This document shows positions 13,301-23,444 of a DNA stretch of 64,000 nt, one piece after another (position 1 is the stretch's first letter; each line of letters starts with the position of its first letter). The stretch comes from Papio anubis (taxonomy: Eukaryota > Chordata > Mammalia > Primates > Cercopithecidae): the NCBI RefSeq assembly GCF_008728515.1, contig NC_044977.1, positions 344,001 to 408,000 on the forward strand, read 5' to 3'. The position numbers were made by a program, and so were the translations under genes. The notes under the pieces are model-generated. The model worked only from the letters and a program-made list of their open reading frames with translations, had not been told where the DNA came from and made no database searches.

Positions 13301-13834
13301 CTCATAAGCAATAATCTCCTCATGTGTGCAATGCATGTCGTAGGCACTTCCAATGTTCTGAGAATCCTGTGATTCTGGGCCATCTTCCATTACAGACCTC
13401 GAGTTTACTTAGGCCACCTTTATGATCAATTACATTTTAAGAAGAGCCTTCTGATCTACATTCTCATGCTGAATAACTCATAAATAACTTCGAGATAATA
13501 AATTAGCCAACATCATAACTTGGATAACAAGAATATTCAGAAGAAAAGCACTTTAAAATAAAAGAAATTAAACTAATCTTTCAAAAAAATCTCCCCAGAA
13601 GAGATAAATTTTAAGGAGAAATTGTGCTGTTATCCCAGAAGAAGATCACATTATCTTGTTTAAATTACCTCCAATTCAAGGTAAGTAACACAGAGAAGGA
13701 TTTTCAACATGATTCAACAATAGAACCCAATGCATTTGAGTGTTTATTTCTTTATGTATTTGTGGTTAGGTCATTTATTGATTTGTTTTAGAATTTATCT
13801 CATTGAATTACCGTAGATTACTATAATTAATAAT
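13300..13834. other. Unique sequence
   Basis: No repeat or coding signal recognised. Confidence 0.4.
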
Positions 13835-14005
13835 ACAAATAATAACATTAAGCACTTACTGAGTATTGACAGTATGCTAGGCATCGTGCTGTTTTACCAG
13901 TATTGTCTCATTCGGTCCTTACAACAACCCAGCAAGATAGGTGTTGCTGTTATCCTCATTTCATAGAAAAGTAAACTGAAACATAATCATTTATGCCACA
14001 ATTTA
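13835..14005 (+). mobile_element. MIR SINE
   Basis: Follows the MIR core: 'gtatgctaggcatcgtgctg', 'tccttacaacaacccagcaa', 'ttatcctcatttcatagaaa', then 'actgaaacataatca'. The 3' tail is degraded. It abuts the L2 fragment at 14025. Confidence 0.85.
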
Positions 14006-14024
14006 ACTATGTAACGACATTATT

Positions 14025-14113
14025 GTAGAGACGAGTTAATGAACATCCTCCATGAACAAAACAGGCACATATCCCTGCCTTCGTAATGCTTGTAGTCTAG
14101 TGAGAAACATGCA
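14025..14113 (-). mobile_element. L2 3'-end fragment (source copy of a local duplication)
   Basis: On the plus strand it reads as the reverse complement of the L2 3' end: 'gaacaaaacaggcacatatc', 'cctgccttcgtaatgctt', 'agtctagtgagaaaca'. The same 89 bp recurs at 18026-18114 with only three differences, far closer than two independent L2 copies of this age could be. Confidence 0.85.
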
Positions 14114-14115
14114 TT

Positions 14116-14680
14116 GGAAAAATGAGCTATGGGCAGACGACTGACAAAACTCTCTTTCTTTGCTACATGAGAATCTGACTTTTGGCTAACTCCCTAGTTC
14201 TGTTCTCCTGGAAACCGGTCTGCTATATTACTCAGGAACGTTATTTATGATTACAAAATGACCCCAGGTTGGTCAGTGGCATCTGGACTGGTAGGAAATG
14301 TAAAGAGACTATCAGTGTCGTGGGAATGCCATAGTTTGGGTTTTACTGAATGTTGCGAATCTTGTTAATGAAGCATGTACTTTGTGCGAACCCTATGTGC
14401 TGCAGCCACAGAGTTGTTAAAAGAAATACTAGCTTCTATGACTGTATGAGCCTATTTGACAGGATGGCCCCAACCCGTTCCCAAGGCAGAGCTCATCGCC
14501 CGCACCCGAACTTGCTCCTGGAGAGCTGTGTGGTCTGTTCTAGGGACTGCAGCAGAGGCTCCTGCTGAGAAGAGCCAGTGATGCTTCCCTACTGGCCAGC
14601 ATGATTCATTAATATCCTTCTGCGTAAGTGAGTTCCTAGTGTGTCATGTGGTGGTCTTAAAAATCTGAATATTTAGGTAA
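14116..14680. other. Unassigned 565-bp block apparently splitting an L2
   Basis: The antisense L2 stops at about 14113 and its expected continuation ('ggcagatggtgataag') appears at about 14725, so this block looks inserted. It is more GC-rich (about 14460-14580) than its surroundings. I cannot assign it to an LTR or DNA-transposon family. A 72-codon frame at 14350-14568 is not convincing as a gene. Confidence 0.4.
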
Positions 14681-14684
14681 ATCT

Positions 14685-14895
14685 AAGGAGACTAATGAGT
14701 ATTGTAATAGGCAAGATTGTGCATGGCAGATGGTGATAAGTTTTCTGATTAGCAAAGAGAGGTAGAAAATGTCAAAGAGTGGAGGTTTAGTGGTGGAAAT
14801 TAAAACAAACAAACAAAAATTAACAGAGTAGTCAGGGAGGATCTCACTGAGAAGGGGACATTTTAAAAAATATGTGAGAAACGGGTGCAGAACAT
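14685..14895 (-). mobile_element. L2 LINE fragment
   Basis: The plus strand has the antisense L2 phrases 'ggcagatggtgataagtttt' and 'gtagtcagggaggatctcac' followed by 'gagaaggggacatttt'. It probably continues the L2 that begins at 14025. The 143-codon minus-strand frame at 14657-15088 overlaps it and is accounted for by chance openness. Confidence 0.6.
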
Positions 14896-14924
14896 AGGAA
14901 GCCGTGAATACACATACACAAGTC

Positions 14925-15035
14925 CATGCAACTGTAATCTCTGTGAGGGCTAGAACTCTGTTTGGCTTCCCCGCTTTTTCTGCAGAATATATTCTAGTTC
15001 TTGGTGAGGAGTAGCTAAAAAATGAATGAATAAGA
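14925..15035 (+). mobile_element. L2 3' end
   Basis: Sense L2 tail: 'aatctctgtgagggctagaa', 'ctctgtttggcttccc', 'tggtgaggagtagctaaaaa', 'atgaatgaataa'. The opposite orientation to the preceding L2 piece shows a separate insertion or an inversion. Confidence 0.6.
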
Positions 15036-15685
15036 GGCCAAGTTGGGTTTAAGAATACGAAAGACGTGACTTTATTGCCCCAGGACACCTAGAAAATCAA
15101 AACAATGATTAATAAAATCAAAGTTTAACAAGATCAAAGCATCAGTTGGTACCTAGAACATAGCATTTTTTGACACCCTTGAAATTTTCCATTTACTTTT
15201 TTGTCATAGTGCACTCATGGATCAGTTCAGGGTCTTTTTATATTTAAGAGTGTCGTTCACTCTCTCCATATACATATCTCTCTCTCAGTATCATCCTGCA
15301 GGTGCACGTGTTAATATCATCACATTTGGTTCCTTATAAATATTAGGGGTTGAGAAGAAACAAAATCTTCAATTTTAAAGCAGTTGTTTTGCCAATTTGA
15401 ACTTTAATTCCTGTGGTAAGAAATTTGAACACTATACCTATATCCAATGTAATACTAAAACAATAATTTAATTCCTTTGAGAAGTAATCTCATCACATCT
15501 TTCCTCCATGGTAGCCCAAATTAATATGAACTCTGTGATGACTACTGACTTTCTGGACCAGAGCTCTTTCCCTGTTGCATGTTTTCTTGCCTCTCTGTTC
15601 GTTTATACAAAGCATATACCTTGCTTCCTTGGCTCTCTGTTTTTTTATACATGGCACTCTTTACAATTAAAATGTTTTTGACTAT
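15036..15685. other. Unique sequence
   Basis: No gene recognised. About 15500-15685 may be eroded upstream L2 sequence. Confidence 0.4.
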
Positions 15686-15689
15686 CTTG

Positions 15690-15827
15690 TTAATTTACTT
15701 ATTAATTACTAAGTTGTAAATTCAGTGAGCAACGACCATGCCTGCTTTGCTCACAATTGTATCCTATATGCTAAACAGGTACTTGGTACATCATAGGCAC
15801 ATAATAAATACATGTTAAATGAGGAGA
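15690..15827 (+). mobile_element. L2 3' end
   Basis: Contains 'gagcaacgaccatgcctg', 'cacaattgtatcctatatg', 'acttggtacatcataggcac' and 'ataataaatacatgttaaat', the L2 terminal order (gggcagggaccatgtctg ... tatccccag ... ggcacatagtagg ... aataaatatttgtt). Confidence 0.8.
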
Positions 15828-15989
15828 ACTTAACCCAGTACTGAAGAGCCCAGAAAAACCCGAAAGTACCATCTTCCTTACTGAGATAGAGTTACCATAA
15901 AGCAATTTGGTCTTGTCTTTCTAAGTTACAAGTATGTTTGTCCTTTGATCCAAATACCACTTCTGGAAAATTGTGCCCCAGAACTAGTC

Positions 15990-16140
15990 ATGTTTGTATA
16001 GCGCAGTAATGACTTCAGTGCATATTTTATGCCAGGATCATCTTTCTCCTTTTATATTTTACTTAATCTCCACCAATGACTCTATGAAATACATATCATT
16101 ATGCTTCTTTCACAAGTAAAAATTAAGTTCAACTCTATTC
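15990..16140 (+). mobile_element. Probable MIR fragment
   Basis: 'cttcagtgcatattttatgc' then 'cttaatctccaccaatgact' then 'attatgcttctttcacaagt' follow the MIR core spacing, but divergence is high. Confidence 0.5.
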
Positions 16141-16144
16141 AATA

Positions 16145-17905
16145 TGATACTTTTAAAGTAAAATTTACTATCTTTGCATGAACAAAAGGTTTGCAAATGC
16201 ACAGAAATTGGAATGGAAAGATACATACAATATTGCAAGAATATTTAGCTCTAGAGTCTTGAAGTCGCAGAGAGCAGACAAAGGGCACTTTTCCTACTTA
16301 GTTCCACATATCCATTTGTTGGTTGGCTCTTTTACGGAAATAGTGTGTGTATTCTTGATAAACAGCAAAGGATAATGTTTTTAAATGTGGTGATTCTACT
16401 GAACTTGAAAACAATCACAATGTTTTTCTTCCCAACTGGCATCCCTAAATAAATAAAATCAAGAAGCACAATGCCATCAGTCAGTACCTGGACATTGAAA
16501 CAAATAAAGCTGAAAGAATTGCCCAAGGATTCGTGAGTTCCAAGTAAATGAATGATAAACAATTACAGAAATACGTTCTAGTCGATCTTAATATGGATTC
16601 TGATGGTTAAAAAACACACAGGACTATGCAAGAGCCTCTGAGCCCAATGCTGCTTGCAGACCCACGCTATCTGGAACCTCAGAAAACAAAATAAGAATAA
16701 TCATCTATAATCCTCTCCCTTACCTACAAATAAAAACCACTCTGAGAAGATTGCTGAAAATTTGGTCAATATATCAAGTGAAGAATCCATGGCAACATGA
16801 CCAACAGGCTACAGAAGCAAAGAAATGTCTGCACTTGCAGTTAGCCAGCCCACAGAGCTCTATCACACCTTCCTTTCCTCCCTCCCTTCCTGCCTTCTTT
16901 CTCTTATGTTTCTGGTAAGCCATATTCCAAAACATTTGAGTAAGGGCAATATTTATTTAGAGAAAAAAATCAGAAATTTTGCAGATTTTTAACAATTAAA
17001 ATGTACTTTTTTGGCACAAGTATAAAATTTACAGGATCCTATTATGCAGAGTTTATGAAAGTTAGGTTTTTTTTATTGTTAGTCATTTTCTTTAAGTATC
17101 CTAATATTTCAATTTCACATAAAACATCCACTGCTTTTCAGTCAAAACCAGCTAATGGCAACTGAAACATTTTCTATAATTTAGCTCACTCATATTTTAG
17201 AAAATCTCTCAAGAAATATATGCCTTAGAAAAAATGAACCTGCAGTGATTTGGTAATTACATTTTTTTTCAGTATAAAATGCAGATCTATGCTCTTCACT
17301 TAAAACGTAATGGGTGTTTAGAAGTCAAGGAGTCCACAGAGACAGTACAAGGACTAAATATATTATCCTTAAATACTAATTCTGTCATTTATGATTCATA
17401 GCCAACTCCTTAAGTAAAGTTACAGATTTTCAAATTATCCCGCTGAGAGAGATAGAAGAGGAGAAAAGGAACGGCTAAACTCACATCTGTCTTAGCTGGT
17501 AAGGAATTGCAGTAATAACTAACTTTCTCAGTGGCTTGCTAAGAATGCTGTTTTCATCTGTGTTTCCTAAAAGAACCCCTTTTGAAGAAAATCCACATAT
17601 CATTTTACTTCACTGGATGCTGGATGAAAAATAGATGCTCACTGTCACCCAGCTATATTGATTACGAGTGAAAATGTGATCATTTTGCATTGACTTGCCC
17701 CACAGCACTGAGTTTCTTCAAAGCAGCAGAAGGAAATTAATGCTTTCATATCGTGCCTAAGAAAAAGATGAGATGTTGTTCACTTTGCCCTCTAGACAAA
17801 GAGGTATATACAATAGCGGAAAGGTAATAGCTTTCAGAACATGAACTCGAGACTTTTATTAAAATCATTATTTTATGCACAAAAAATAAGGAACCTGTGG
17901 CCATG
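16145..17905. other. Unique sequence with a pyrimidine-rich patch
   Basis: No exon or repeat family recognised. A short CCTT/CCCT patch lies at 16868-16900. Confidence 0.45.
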
Positions 17906-17934
17906 GCATTTAAGGCAGCCATTTGTATCATTAC
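17906..17934. repeat. 29-bp direct repeat, copy 1
   Basis: Begins gcatttaaggcagcc. It recurs at 18226-18254 with a single T/C difference. Together the two copies bracket the patchwork interior 17935-18225. Confidence 0.9.
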
Positions 17935-18025
17935 CTCTTACACCATAACGTTTACTTTGTTAGGAGCCTCTCTCTCTCTATATATAGCATATATATGTGT
18001 ATATATATATAGAGAGAGATATATA
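17935..18025. repeat. TC/TA/AG-rich simple tract
   Basis: 'ctctctctctatatatagc' leads into '(ta)n' and 'agagagagatatata'. Such alternating purine-pyrimidine and mirror-like tracts are prone to breakage. It lies at the left junction of the copied L2 segment. Confidence 0.8.
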
Positions 18026-18114
18026 GTAGAGACGAGTTAATGAACATCCACCACGAACAAAACAGGCACATATCCCTGCCTTCGTAATGCTTATAGTCTA
18101 GTGAGAAACATGCA
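18026..18114 (-). mobile_element. Displaced second copy of the 14-kb L2 segment
   Basis: 89 of 89 positions align without gaps to 14025-14113, with three substitutions (96.6%). Homology begins at gtagagacgag and ends at aaacatgca on both sides. Just after it, tctagtgagaaacat is repeated (18097-18111 and 18120-18134), suggesting stuttered copying. Confidence 0.9.
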
Positions 18115-18149
18115 GTTTTTCTAGTGAGAAACATATAACTTTTCTGGAC

Positions 18150-18225
18150 TCTTCAATACTGTGTTAAGTTCTACTCATTTAACATGTATTTATTACGTGC
18201 CTGTGATATACCAAGTACCTGTTAA
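18150..18225 (-). mobile_element. L2 3'-most piece
   Basis: 'catttaacatgtatttatta' followed by 'cgtgcctgtgatataccaag' matches the antisense extreme 3' end of L2. In an intact antisense L2 this segment would come before, not after, the 18026-18114 segment, so the order here is rearranged. Confidence 0.5.
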
Positions 18226-18254
18226 GCATTTAAGGCAGCCATTTGTACCATTAC
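18226..18254. repeat. 29-bp direct repeat, copy 2
   Basis: 28 of 29 bases match 17906-17934. It runs directly into the broken Alu. Confidence 0.9.
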
Positions 18255-18255
18255 A

Positions 18256-18390
18256 AATTTTTTATATTTTTGGTAGAAACAGGTTTCACTATGTTGGCCA
18301 GACTGGTCTCAAACTCCTGACCTCAAGTGATCCGCCCGCCTCTGCCTCCCAAAGTGCTGGGATTACAGGTGTGAGCCACCGCGCCCGGCC
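18256..18390 (-). mobile_element. Truncated Alu, left-monomer half only
   Basis: Antisense Alu from the central 'ttttatatttttggtagaaa' region to the 5' end ('gccaccgcgcccggcc'). The right monomer and A-tail are missing and there is no oligo-T at the left edge, so it was cut by rearrangement rather than by 5' truncation during insertion. Confidence 0.93.
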
Positions 18391-18519
18391 AGACCTGACC
18401 ATGTTTAAAAGCCAAGAGAGTTATCCAGAAGGGAAGGGAAGCTTCCAGATACAGGAGAAAGTCGAGGTAATGAATGGTTTATAGTTTCTGGGAAGCAGAG
18501 TAGCGGTGTCCTCCTACCA

Positions 18520-18665
18520 GAGCACTCATCACATTTTAAATAACTGTGCTTTCTTGTCTATGTAGATCATTAGATTATAATGAGGTACAAGAAGATAGGA
18601 GCTATTTCTTCTCCATTGCCTCGACACCTACTCTAAAGTGCTCTGTACTTAGTATAGTTTCAAAA
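18520..18665 (+). mobile_element. L2 3' region
   Basis: 'agagcactcatcacatttt' , 'gtgctttcttgtctatgtag' , 'agatcattagattataatga' , 'cctcgacacctactctaaag' and 'gtgctctgtacttagtat' follow the L2 3' UTR order. Confidence 0.65.
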
Positions 18666-19434
18666 TGGGTTTCTAACTGAAGAAAACAGAGGTGTTACAT
18701 ATAGTTGGAGTTTGCAATGCACACTCTGCTCACAATGCACAGCTCTTAAATGTGAAACGTTTGTTGATGAAGAGAAGAGAATTATTCCTCATAATGCTCA
18801 ATGGCAAAGAAAGGGGAGAGGACCATTGTCGTTATGTTTTTATACTGATCACGTTTACAGATGGTACATGTACGTGCTGGACCACAGACACCTGTGGATG
18901 CCCAGCATCGCCGGAAGCTGGGAAGCTTAGGAGAAAGGGCCAATCAAAACGTCCGTTTGAAAAGGTTACTTCAGAAGAGGTGAACAAATCTCAAACCACG
19001 TTTTCTTTGCAGTTCATCAGATCTCTGCAGGTGTTGCTGCTGGGTTTCGTGATGTCCGTTGTCACTTTATTCTAGGCTTCAGCTAGGTGAAGTCGTTTTG
19101 TGAGTTTCCATTTGAAGATGCCTCCTGGTTGGCTGCGGCTGTTGAGGCAGTGCACGTGCCAAAGTTGTCTTCCAGGACACACAAGCCCCAGTGAACACAA
19201 AAAAACCACCTCATGTTTGAAAGTGACTTGATGGTTGGACTTTTCTCATTTTTCGCCTTCCCTTAGTGCTTGTTTCACTTTCCCTGGTAAGGTATCTTCT
19301 CCACTGGCCTTAGACATGAGAGGAATATACAAAGTCCAGATAACTGTGTCTTCTGAACCGTGGTCTCAGTAGCTTACAGGCCAGTGTATTCATTATTTTC
19401 TAGAAAACAAATCTGGAGAAAATATACAACTTCT
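18666..19434. other. Unique sequence
   Basis: No gene recognised. A 127-codon plus-strand frame (18692-19075) overlaps a second frame and has no recognisable domain. Confidence 0.4.
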
Positions 19435-19445
19435 AAAGACACAAC

Positions 19446-19697
19446 TTTTTTTTTTTAAATTTATTTTACTTTAAGTTTTAGGGCACATGTGCACAACGTG
19501 CAGGTTTGTTACATATGTGTACATGTGCCATGTTGGTGTGCTGCACCCATTAACTCATCAGTTACATTAGGTATATCTCCTAATGCTATCCTCCCTCCTC
19601 CCCCCACCCCACAACAGGCCCCAGTGTGTGACGTTCCCCTTCCTGTGTCCAAGTGTTCTCATTGTCCAGTTCCCCCCTATGAGTGAGAACATGCAGT
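19446..19697 (-). mobile_element. L1PA 3' end, 5'-truncated
   Basis: Antisense L1PA: oligo-T (19446-19456), 'tttaagttttagggcacatg', 'tgcaggtttgttacatatg', 'aggtatatctcctaatgcta', ending at 'gagtgagaacatgcag'. About 250 bp. A near-perfect target duplication flanks it: agacacaac at 19437-19445 and agacaccac at about 19700-19708. Divergence suggests an intermediate L1PA age. Confidence 0.93.
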
Positions 19698-19724
19698 AGA
19701 GACACCACATTTTAAAAAGATAGC

Positions 19725-19950
19725 ATTTAATGAACACTTAGATCTTTCATACAGTGATATAAACATTTTAGGGAATTAATTCAGTTAATCCTAAAACAAA
19801 TGTATAGAATAGATACTGTCATTAGCATCACCATATTCATTTCAGGAACAAGAAAGGAAAGGCACGAAGTAAATTCTCTAAAGCCACACAGCTAATAAGT
19901 GCTATAATTGGAATTTCTGGGTACTTTGACTCTAGATCTCTAGCTCATGA
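19725..19950 (+). mobile_element. MIR SINE
   Basis: 'aattcagttaatcctaaaac', 'catattcatttcaggaaca', 'agccacacagctaataagtg' and 'tctagatctctagctcatg' match the MIR core and 3' part. Confidence 0.9.
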
Positions 19951-20104
19951 GAGACTCAGATTCTAAGTTGTTCAGATTTGCGAAAGCCAGAACGCTGCTT
20001 TACTTACGTAACACCGAGAACAGCAAACTCGGTGATCTGAGGAAGTAGGTTGAAGACATTAAAATGTTATTTTAAAACTGTAAAGGAGAGAAGAGGGTGG
20101 TAGA

Positions 20105-20235
20105 TAGTACGCAGACTTGAGACTTGGCCTCAAATACCCTTGAAATAAGCAACTGTGGCTTTGTCAAGTTAAACCTCCCTTGGTCTCAATGTCCTCCTAT
20201 GGAAAGTCAGTTGGTTGGATTAATTGTCAATAATG
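20105..20235 (-). mobile_element. MIR SINE
   Basis: Antisense core: 'ctcaaatacccttgaaataa', 'actgtggctttgtcaagtta', 'aacctcccttggtctcaatg', 'tcctcctatggaaag'. Confidence 0.75.
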
Positions 20236-20239
20236 TCAT

Positions 20240-22765
20240 TCATAGCCATAACATGATGGAATTTCTAATGAATTCCAATCAACATATTTCATGCTTAAAA
20301 TAATCATCTTAGCAAGTAGGCTACTAAATAGTAAATGATGAATATGCAAGTGGAAAAGGACACTATCACACATTTTCAGTGAAATCTTTATGAGAGAAAT
20401 CTCTTTAAATTTCCTTTTAAAACATTTCTAGTGAGTATGATGGAGGACTAATGAGATGTTAATTGTTCATGTCTACTGATTAGGAAATGTAGGAAGTGTT
20501 TTAGAGCAGTGACTTAATAAGGAATGACACTTGAATCTTACCCATAATTAGCTTATTACATTTGGCTGCAGTTTGAATCTGTGCTATGGGAATGATTTAA
20601 AGAGATTAATCTTTTTCAAGGACCAAGTAAGTGCTGATAAGTTACCCAAGAACACCTTCCAAACTGAAGGAGACAATGATGACTTTGATTCTCTATGATT
20701 TATTTATATGTTTGCCAGGGTAGAGGGAAAAGCAAGAGACCTAGCCTTTAGGTGGGTCGTAAGCTCTCAGTACCAGCTTTCAAATGGTTACACAGGTAAC
20801 ACCCTTGTGCTTCTTTTAATGGGAAAAATTTCATGGTGGCAAATAATGAAAAATCAATTTTTTCAGCCTGTACTTTAAAAAAAAAAAAAAAAAAAAACGC
20901 TATTCTGGTCTTTATAAAAATTTGTTGGATATAAATCCTCCTATCGCCCAAATTGACAGCGCTGTGCCAACAGCAGAGGAAACAGAATTAAGCAAGAATT
21001 GCACACCTTCTGTAAAGAAAATAGCAAAAATATTTTCAAGAATAATGTAATAAATTCTTGTGTACTTAATATCCAGCTTAAGAAATGGAACATGTTGAAC
21101 TGTAGTAAGACTTCTGTGTAGCCCGAGGCTTGTAACATATTCTCAGGCATATCGATGCTTTTACTACATATATCTCTATCCCTAGATGATATATTTGTAT
21201 TTCTTCATTGTTGGAATTTGATATAACTTAATAAAAACATTTTCCCTGCTTGAATTCAGAACCAATGGAAAGGTTGACTAAGAAGTCAGGTAGATACAGA
21301 TATCTGGATACGTGGATACGTGGCTTATAGGGTGAGGAGTCATTGTATAGCAACAATCTACTTCTGAGTCCTGAACTGTAGACATAGAGTGACCTGCACA
21401 TTCACTAGAAGGAGAGAGCACTTGCAGCCCTTCCCATGGGGTGTAAAATGGTATTGCCTGTAAGAGCAACTCAGAATGCATCTCTGTGAGGGCAGCTGAG
21501 TCCAATAAGGAGAAGGAATATGGATCAAAGGATTTTCAGGAACCACAAAAAGGCACAGATAACACCAGGGAATTCCTTTGTTCATAATTAACAAAGATTG
21601 TCACCTACTTCCAATAGGGTGGATGGAAAAGTTATTTCATAATACCGCTGTACAATGATTTTAGTTGTTACATTAAATTGATGTCTGTCACAGTTCTAGT
21701 AATATATACACCATTTCATTTCAGGTTAGAGGTTCAATATTCTGTGCCACTTTTAGAAATGTCTAAGTTAAATGATCTCTTGAGATAATGTTATATTATG
21801 GATTAGTGAACTAAGTGGGCCCTGTTTGACTGGTAGAGACAATATTCTCTTACACAGAGTTGGAAAAGGCAAACATGTGGAACTGCTGACAAAATTCTGT
21901 CGTATGTGGCTTATTTTTGTCTGGCTGTGCTATATGTTCCAGTTGGATAACTCAGAGTGAAGCAGGTTTATTCCCTGCAACAGAAGCAATTTTACAAACA
22001 TAAAAGCAAAATAATCTCAATCTGTGTGTATTATATACTTGAACATTCATTCAAAGTAAGAACATATATACACATATAGGTTGATAAATGCATTGTGCAT
22101 TAATTCAAAAATAAGAAAATGTACATGTATATATACTCCCAAATTTTGCATTACTACATACATAACTTATACATATTTGCTTGAACTTGAATAGAACATC
22201 TTCTCTTTCACGTATTTAATGAAAATACACTCGTGTATTTTCATGACACTCATAGTTTTATTGGGTTGTTGAAGGGTTTTGAGCCGTGGATTATGTACCT
22301 TCAGAGACCAGATAAGTTTACTTTCTTCCATGGCCTCAAATAATACTTCAAACTGGAAAACCCATTTTCAAATTATGAATTGAATGAGAGAAGGCAAGAG
22401 GAGCCAAACAATTCCATAAGCATTTGAGGAAAACAGAAGAGCATTTTAGGATAATAACAGTTATTAATTATTTGTAGTGATATTTGATTTATTTATAATG
22501 GAAGGATAACACCACAGCCCTTTCCTGTCTGTGAATAGGGAAAGTGTGAAGGGGCTTGCTAGGCTGTGTGCAGACTTCCTCCCTTGCTTGCTACCACAAG
22601 GGGTACTCGATGCTGTTAGAAAGCGATCCTTGAGTGTGGCATCTGAGAATCATCCAGGAGGACATCCCCTTCGTGTGGGTGTAGATTTATCTCCATACAT
22701 ACTCATCATTGTAAGACAAAATAGATAATAGAATTAATCCAAAATAAAATTGAAATATCAGTCAG
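20240..22765. other. Unique AT-rich sequence
   Basis: No exon recognised. It holds a homopolymer of about 20 A ending at 20897 with no recognisable retrotransposon body upstream, and AT-rich patches near 22060-22200. Open frames are below 80 codons and unsupported. Confidence 0.45.
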
Positions 22766-22769
22766 TGGA

Positions 22770-23030
22770 AAGCTTTCTGCATCACATTCTCATTTGAAGC
22801 TCACAATAACGTGAGAAAATGTCACTTCCATTTTAGAGGAAGAAACTGGCAGGTATTTGTTCGAGTTGAGGTGGTGGTTGTTGCCACCTCCATCACAGAG
22901 ATGAACAAGCTAAGGCACAGAGACAGGTTATTTACTCAAGGTCACATAGTAAAGTGAATGGAAAGTTAATTATGAGCCTGGGTGTCCAAACTTTGGAGCC
23001 TGTGTGTGTAACCTCTAGACCGTACCACAG
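22770..23030 (+). mobile_element. MIR, probably two overlapping or partially duplicated copies
   Basis: A first MIR-like stretch ('cacaataacgtgagaaaatg', 'ttccattttagaggaagaaa') is followed at about 22885 by a second pass through the same region ('gatgaacaagctaaggcaca', 'actcaaggtcacatagtaaa', 'gtccaaactttggagcctg'). Confidence 0.75.
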
Positions 23031-23224
23031 GGCCAATGGGAAGTACAACTTCATCCAGGTCAAAATATATTTACCATGTTATTCAAGATATGCTCTAGAA
23101 CAACTCTCCGAGCACCAAATCCATTGACTTTTCTCCTCAGCGTTTTATTTGCTGAATCATGTGATGCTTTTGGACAAATTCTTTTTTTAAAACTCCTTTT
23201 TTTAACTTCACATTGGTGAAAATA

Positions 23225-23440
23225 AAGTTACATTTGCATAGTATTTTTCCCTTCCTTCGCATATGCAATTTTATCTTATGTATAGAGTTTGAGTTGTGTT
23301 GGGAAAGGCTTGTGATTACTATTGTGGAAATAAAGAAATTAAGGTACAGACATGTTCAATGACACAATCACACAATTATGCTCAAAATTACACAGTTGAA
23401 GTGCGTAAATCACATTGGAAACCCCTGTCTTAGGACACCT
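23225..23440 (+). mobile_element. Probable MIR
   Basis: 'aaagaaattaaggtacagac' and 'aaaattacacagttgaagt' keep the order of the MIR core and 3' half; the 5' half is weak. Confidence 0.55.
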
Positions 23441-23444
23441 GGTC

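Noticed and set aside
14657..15088. 143-codon open frame on the minus strand, the longest outside low-complexity DNA
   Set aside because: It spans two L2 fragments of opposite orientation and the sequence between, has no recognisable domain, and no promoter or splice context stands out.
18692..19075. 127-codon plus-strand frame
   Set aside because: No recognisable domain; a second open frame overlaps it, as expected by chance.
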